From Desulfuromonadales bacterium (GTDB lineage Bacteria > Desulfobacterota > Desulfuromonadia > Desulfuromonadales > BM103): 64,000 nucleotides of DNA. Positions 62,269-64,000 of this stretch are shown here, one piece after another. Made by a program: the position numbers and the translations under genes. The stretch lies in the NCBI GenBank assembly GCA_014860225.1, contig JACZKE010000056.1:62001-126000 (forward strand), read 5' to 3'. How positions within the stretch are numbered: position 1 is the stretch's first letter; every line of letters begins with the position of its first letter. The notes under the pieces were generated by a model, which was not told the DNA's origin, searched no databases, and saw nothing but the letters and a program-made list of their open reading frames with translations.

Positions 62269-63549
62269 ATGAGTCTTCATTTACGTAAGACGTTGGGTTT
62301 GTCAGCGTTCCTGATTCTTTTGGCAGCAACCTTTGCCGGAAGCTCCATAGCAGGGGAGGTCGCAGAAGGCACCGTTCTGAGCAAGGATAATCTGGCGGCC
62401 CTGGAAAATGACACCTTCCAGGGAATCAAAGTCGGTGATCTGTTGACCGACAGTCAGAAGATGTGGATCATGGATTATAAGCTGAAAATGAAGCTTGGGA
62501 AGACCACTGAGCTCAAACTGGACCCGGCCTATCTGGAGGCAACCAGGAAGTATGCTGGACAGGCTAAATTAGACGCCGGTACCAAGACCGTCAGTAACTA
62601 TACCGCTGGTATTCCTTTCCAGAATGTGGAAGTGAGTGATCCCGATGCCGGCTATAAGCTGGCCTGGAACCAGTATTACGCCAACCCTGTCATGGGTGAC
62701 AACTGGATCGCCACCGGGGATGTCACCATTGTTGACGGTGATAAAGGGACGATTGACCGTTTCGAGGCAATCAGCGCCAAAATGATCATGGAAGGTCGCA
62801 CCACTGGTGGCCCGAACCGTCTTGGCAACGAAGAGGATCACGCCCGTTATCTGCTGACGCTTTCCAAGCCTTATGATCTTGCTGGGCTTGGCATTTACAC
62901 CAAGCAGTATAGCAGCGGTAAACTGGATGATGCTTGGGTCTACGTTAAATCGATCAGGAGAACCCGTCGGGTGGCCGGCGGCAAAAGCTGGATGGATCCG
63001 CAACCCAAAATGGACCTTCTCAATGATGATAACCAGGGGGTCAACGCTTATCCGCTGTGGTATCAGAGCTGGAAGCTGTTAGGTAAACGCTGGATACTGG
63101 CGGTGGTTACCGGTCCCAGTCCGAAAGATAAGCACAACTACAACGATTACGTAGAGCAGGCACCCCCTTTCTGGAATCAGACCAACGTGACTTGGGAACC
63201 GCGTGAGGTGTACGTTGTCGAAGCGATTCCACCGGCAGAGCACCCTTATTCGAAAAAAATTCTCTATATGGATGCAGAGTATCCTTTCTTTTATCAAAGC
63301 GATCTCTATGACCGAAAGGGAGCTTTCTGGCGTTTATGGCGAGAAACCTATAGCCCGACTACTTCTGTGGATGGTCAGCCAGGTCTTGCCTTCTTCTGTA
63401 CACAAGCCATCGATTTCCAACGCAATCGAGCGACCTACATCGATATCATAAGCACTAATCTGAATAGCCCTGATTTTAACGATAGAGCCTTTTCGCCTGA
63501 CATGCTCCAAGCTGCAGGTCAGGGGGGACTTGATAAATTTCTAAAATAG
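62269..63549 (+). CDS. DUF1329 periplasmic protein (cassette B)
   Basis: 426 residues with a signal peptide cleaved near SSIAG. It shares with the cassette A protein the pattern YLEATRKYAGQAKLD / YVEATRKNFSSTKLG and the C-terminal signature KILYMDAEYPFFYQSDLYDR. The fold is expected to be LolA/LolB-like, so it is a candidate periplasmic carrier of a hydrophobic cargo. AAAGGAGG lies 8 bases before the ATG. It is the last cassette gene and is followed by a terminator. Confidence 0.83.
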   Translation: MSLHLRKTLGLSAFLILLAATFAGSSIAGEVAEGTVLSKDNLAALENDTFQGIKVGDLLTDSQKMWIMDYKLKMKLGKTTELKLDPAYLEATRKYAGQAKLDAGTKTVSNYTAGIPFQNVEVSDPDAGYKLAWNQYYANPVMGDNWIATGDVTIVDGDKGTIDRFEAISAKMIMEGRTTGGPNRLGNEEDHARYLLTLSKPYDLAGLGIYTKQYSSGKLDDAWVYVKSIRRTRRVAGGKSWMDPQPKMDLLNDDNQGVNAYPLWYQSWKLLGKRWILAVVTGPSPKDKHNYNDYVEQAPPFWNQTNVTWEPREVYVVEAIPPAEHPYSKKILYMDAEYPFFYQSDLYDRKGAFWRLWRETYSPTTSVDGQPGLAFFCTQAIDFQRNRATYIDIISTNLNSPDFNDRAFSPDMLQAAGQGGLDKFLK

Positions 63550-63566
63550 ATTTTCTGTTTGTTGCC

Positions 63567-63614
63567 CCCCGTCACGAAGACGTGCTGTTGTAAACGTAAC
63601 GGGGAGGTTTTTTT
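63567..63614 (+). terminator. Terminator of cassette B
   Basis: CCCCGTCACG pairs with CGTAACGGGG at 9 of 10 positions across a 20-base loop region, followed by AGG and seven T residues. Confidence 0.75.
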
Positions 63615-63928
63615 GAGGGTTGCAGAGCCTGCCTGTTGTATCCGGTTTTCCCGATATATCAGGAAATTATCAAGGTTTTGGGGCTGGTGCTTGTTCTGTT
63701 GCGATCGAATGAGTCCGGGTGAGGGGAGAGGAAGCTCTAAAATCTCGTGGAATTGAGTGTAGCCGCGCAGGCGTTGTGTGGTGGGCACGATAGTTGCTGC
63801 ATATAAGTGTGTTATGTCGATTCCTCCTGATCCGTTTTTTAGGCTTGAGCTGTATATCCTAAACTCGTCCAGGGGATAGAGCCGGGCAGGTGCCGTGCAG
63901 CTGCCGGAAGGTTACAAAAGGTGTGCGA
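63615..63928. other. Intergenic region between cassette B and the last partial gene
   Basis: About 310 bases with no supported gene. A short frame at 63559-63756 overlaps the terminator and has no ribosome site. No promoter or riboswitch could be identified with confidence. Confidence 0.35.
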
Positions 63929-64000
63929 ATGATCGATGAGACTGTGGCGTTGCCTATTATCAAGGTCAGCGGAAGGAACCATTGGCAAACCGAAGATACG
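63929..64000 (+). CDS. N-terminal fragment of an unidentified gene, possibly FdhD-like
   Basis: An open frame of 24 codons starts at ATG 63929 (MIDETVALPIIKV...W..ED) and runs off the window. AAAAGG lies 6-7 bases upstream. Proteins of the FdhD/NarQ sulfurtransferase family often begin with a short variable stretch ending in a W...D.VA.E segment, and such a protein would fit beside a DMSO-reductase-family enzyme, but 24 residues cannot settle this. Confidence 0.35.
   Translation, partial: MIDETVALPIIKVSGRNHWQTEDT

Noticed and set aside
1-64000. CRISPR arrays, tRNA or rRNA genes, complete insertion sequences, replication origin
   Set aside because: No regularly spaced direct repeats, cloverleaf signatures, intact transposase genes or origin features were seen on reading through; short tRNAs could still be missed by eye.

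Overview
The window looks like a chromosomal segment of a Desulfuromonadales-type deltaproteobacterium (Geobacter/Desulfuromonas/Pelobacter relatives). The indicators are an acetate permease paired with a DUF485 partner, a pentaheme c-type cytochrome lipoprotein, many sigma-54 and PAS-type regulators, and anaerobic aromatic-acid chemistry built on molybdenum enzymes and a 2-oxoacid:ferredoxin-type oxidoreductase. This placement comes from gene content only; no database search was possible.

Bases 1-22,750 are mostly ordinary chromosome: a truncated membrane protein and two EamA exporters, the acetate permease pair, a small DUF4177-like protein, a zinc-ribbon-like mini-protein, the multiheme lipoprotein, trpS, lon, a YbdG-like mechanosensitive channel, polA, a lone receiver protein, a CxxC thioredoxin-like protein, an AhpD-like protein and a REC-PAS-sigma54 activator. 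This part also carries debris: an MscS C-terminal remnant, a 163-bp element with terminal inverted repeats, and a fragment resembling an IS1380-type transposase.

Bases 22,750-64,000 form one coherent accessory island. Two copies of a four-gene envelope cassette bracket it at 23,654-30,557 and 57,265-63,549. Each has a YCF48-like beta-propeller, an RND/MMPL inner-membrane protein, a DUF1302 outer-membrane barrel and a DUF1329 periplasmic protein. Between them lie a three-subunit molybdenum hydroxylase behind a good sigma-54 promoter, and its maturation and molybdate-supply genes (XdhC, YqeB, YqeC, MocA, ModABC, MoaA, MOSC). YqeB and YqeC are markers of the selenium-dependent class of these hydroxylases. 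Three 4HBT hot-dog thioesterase domains, a PAS histidine kinase, a cyclase-family amidohydrolase and a Rid-family protein follow. Next comes a seven-gene operon whose order and sizes match padBCDE-GHI, that is phenylacetyl-CoA:acceptor oxidoreductase followed by phenylglyoxylate dehydrogenase. Here the FAD/NAD(P) subunit and the small ferredoxin subunit appear fused.

The pieces appear to be co-regulated. A dyad close to GGTAY-N4-RTACC recurs upstream of the pad operon, cassette B, the tandem thioesterase, the cyclase gene and the Rid gene, with a weaker copy before cassette A. At the pad operon and cassette B the sites lie 62-63 bp apart on either side of a TTGACA promoter. My reading is a single regulon that takes up or expels a hydrophobic aromatic acid (phenylacetate-like, possibly N-containing), oxidises its side chain to an aroyl-CoA, and handles CoA-ester intermediates. 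The CoA ligase and ring reductase are not in the window.
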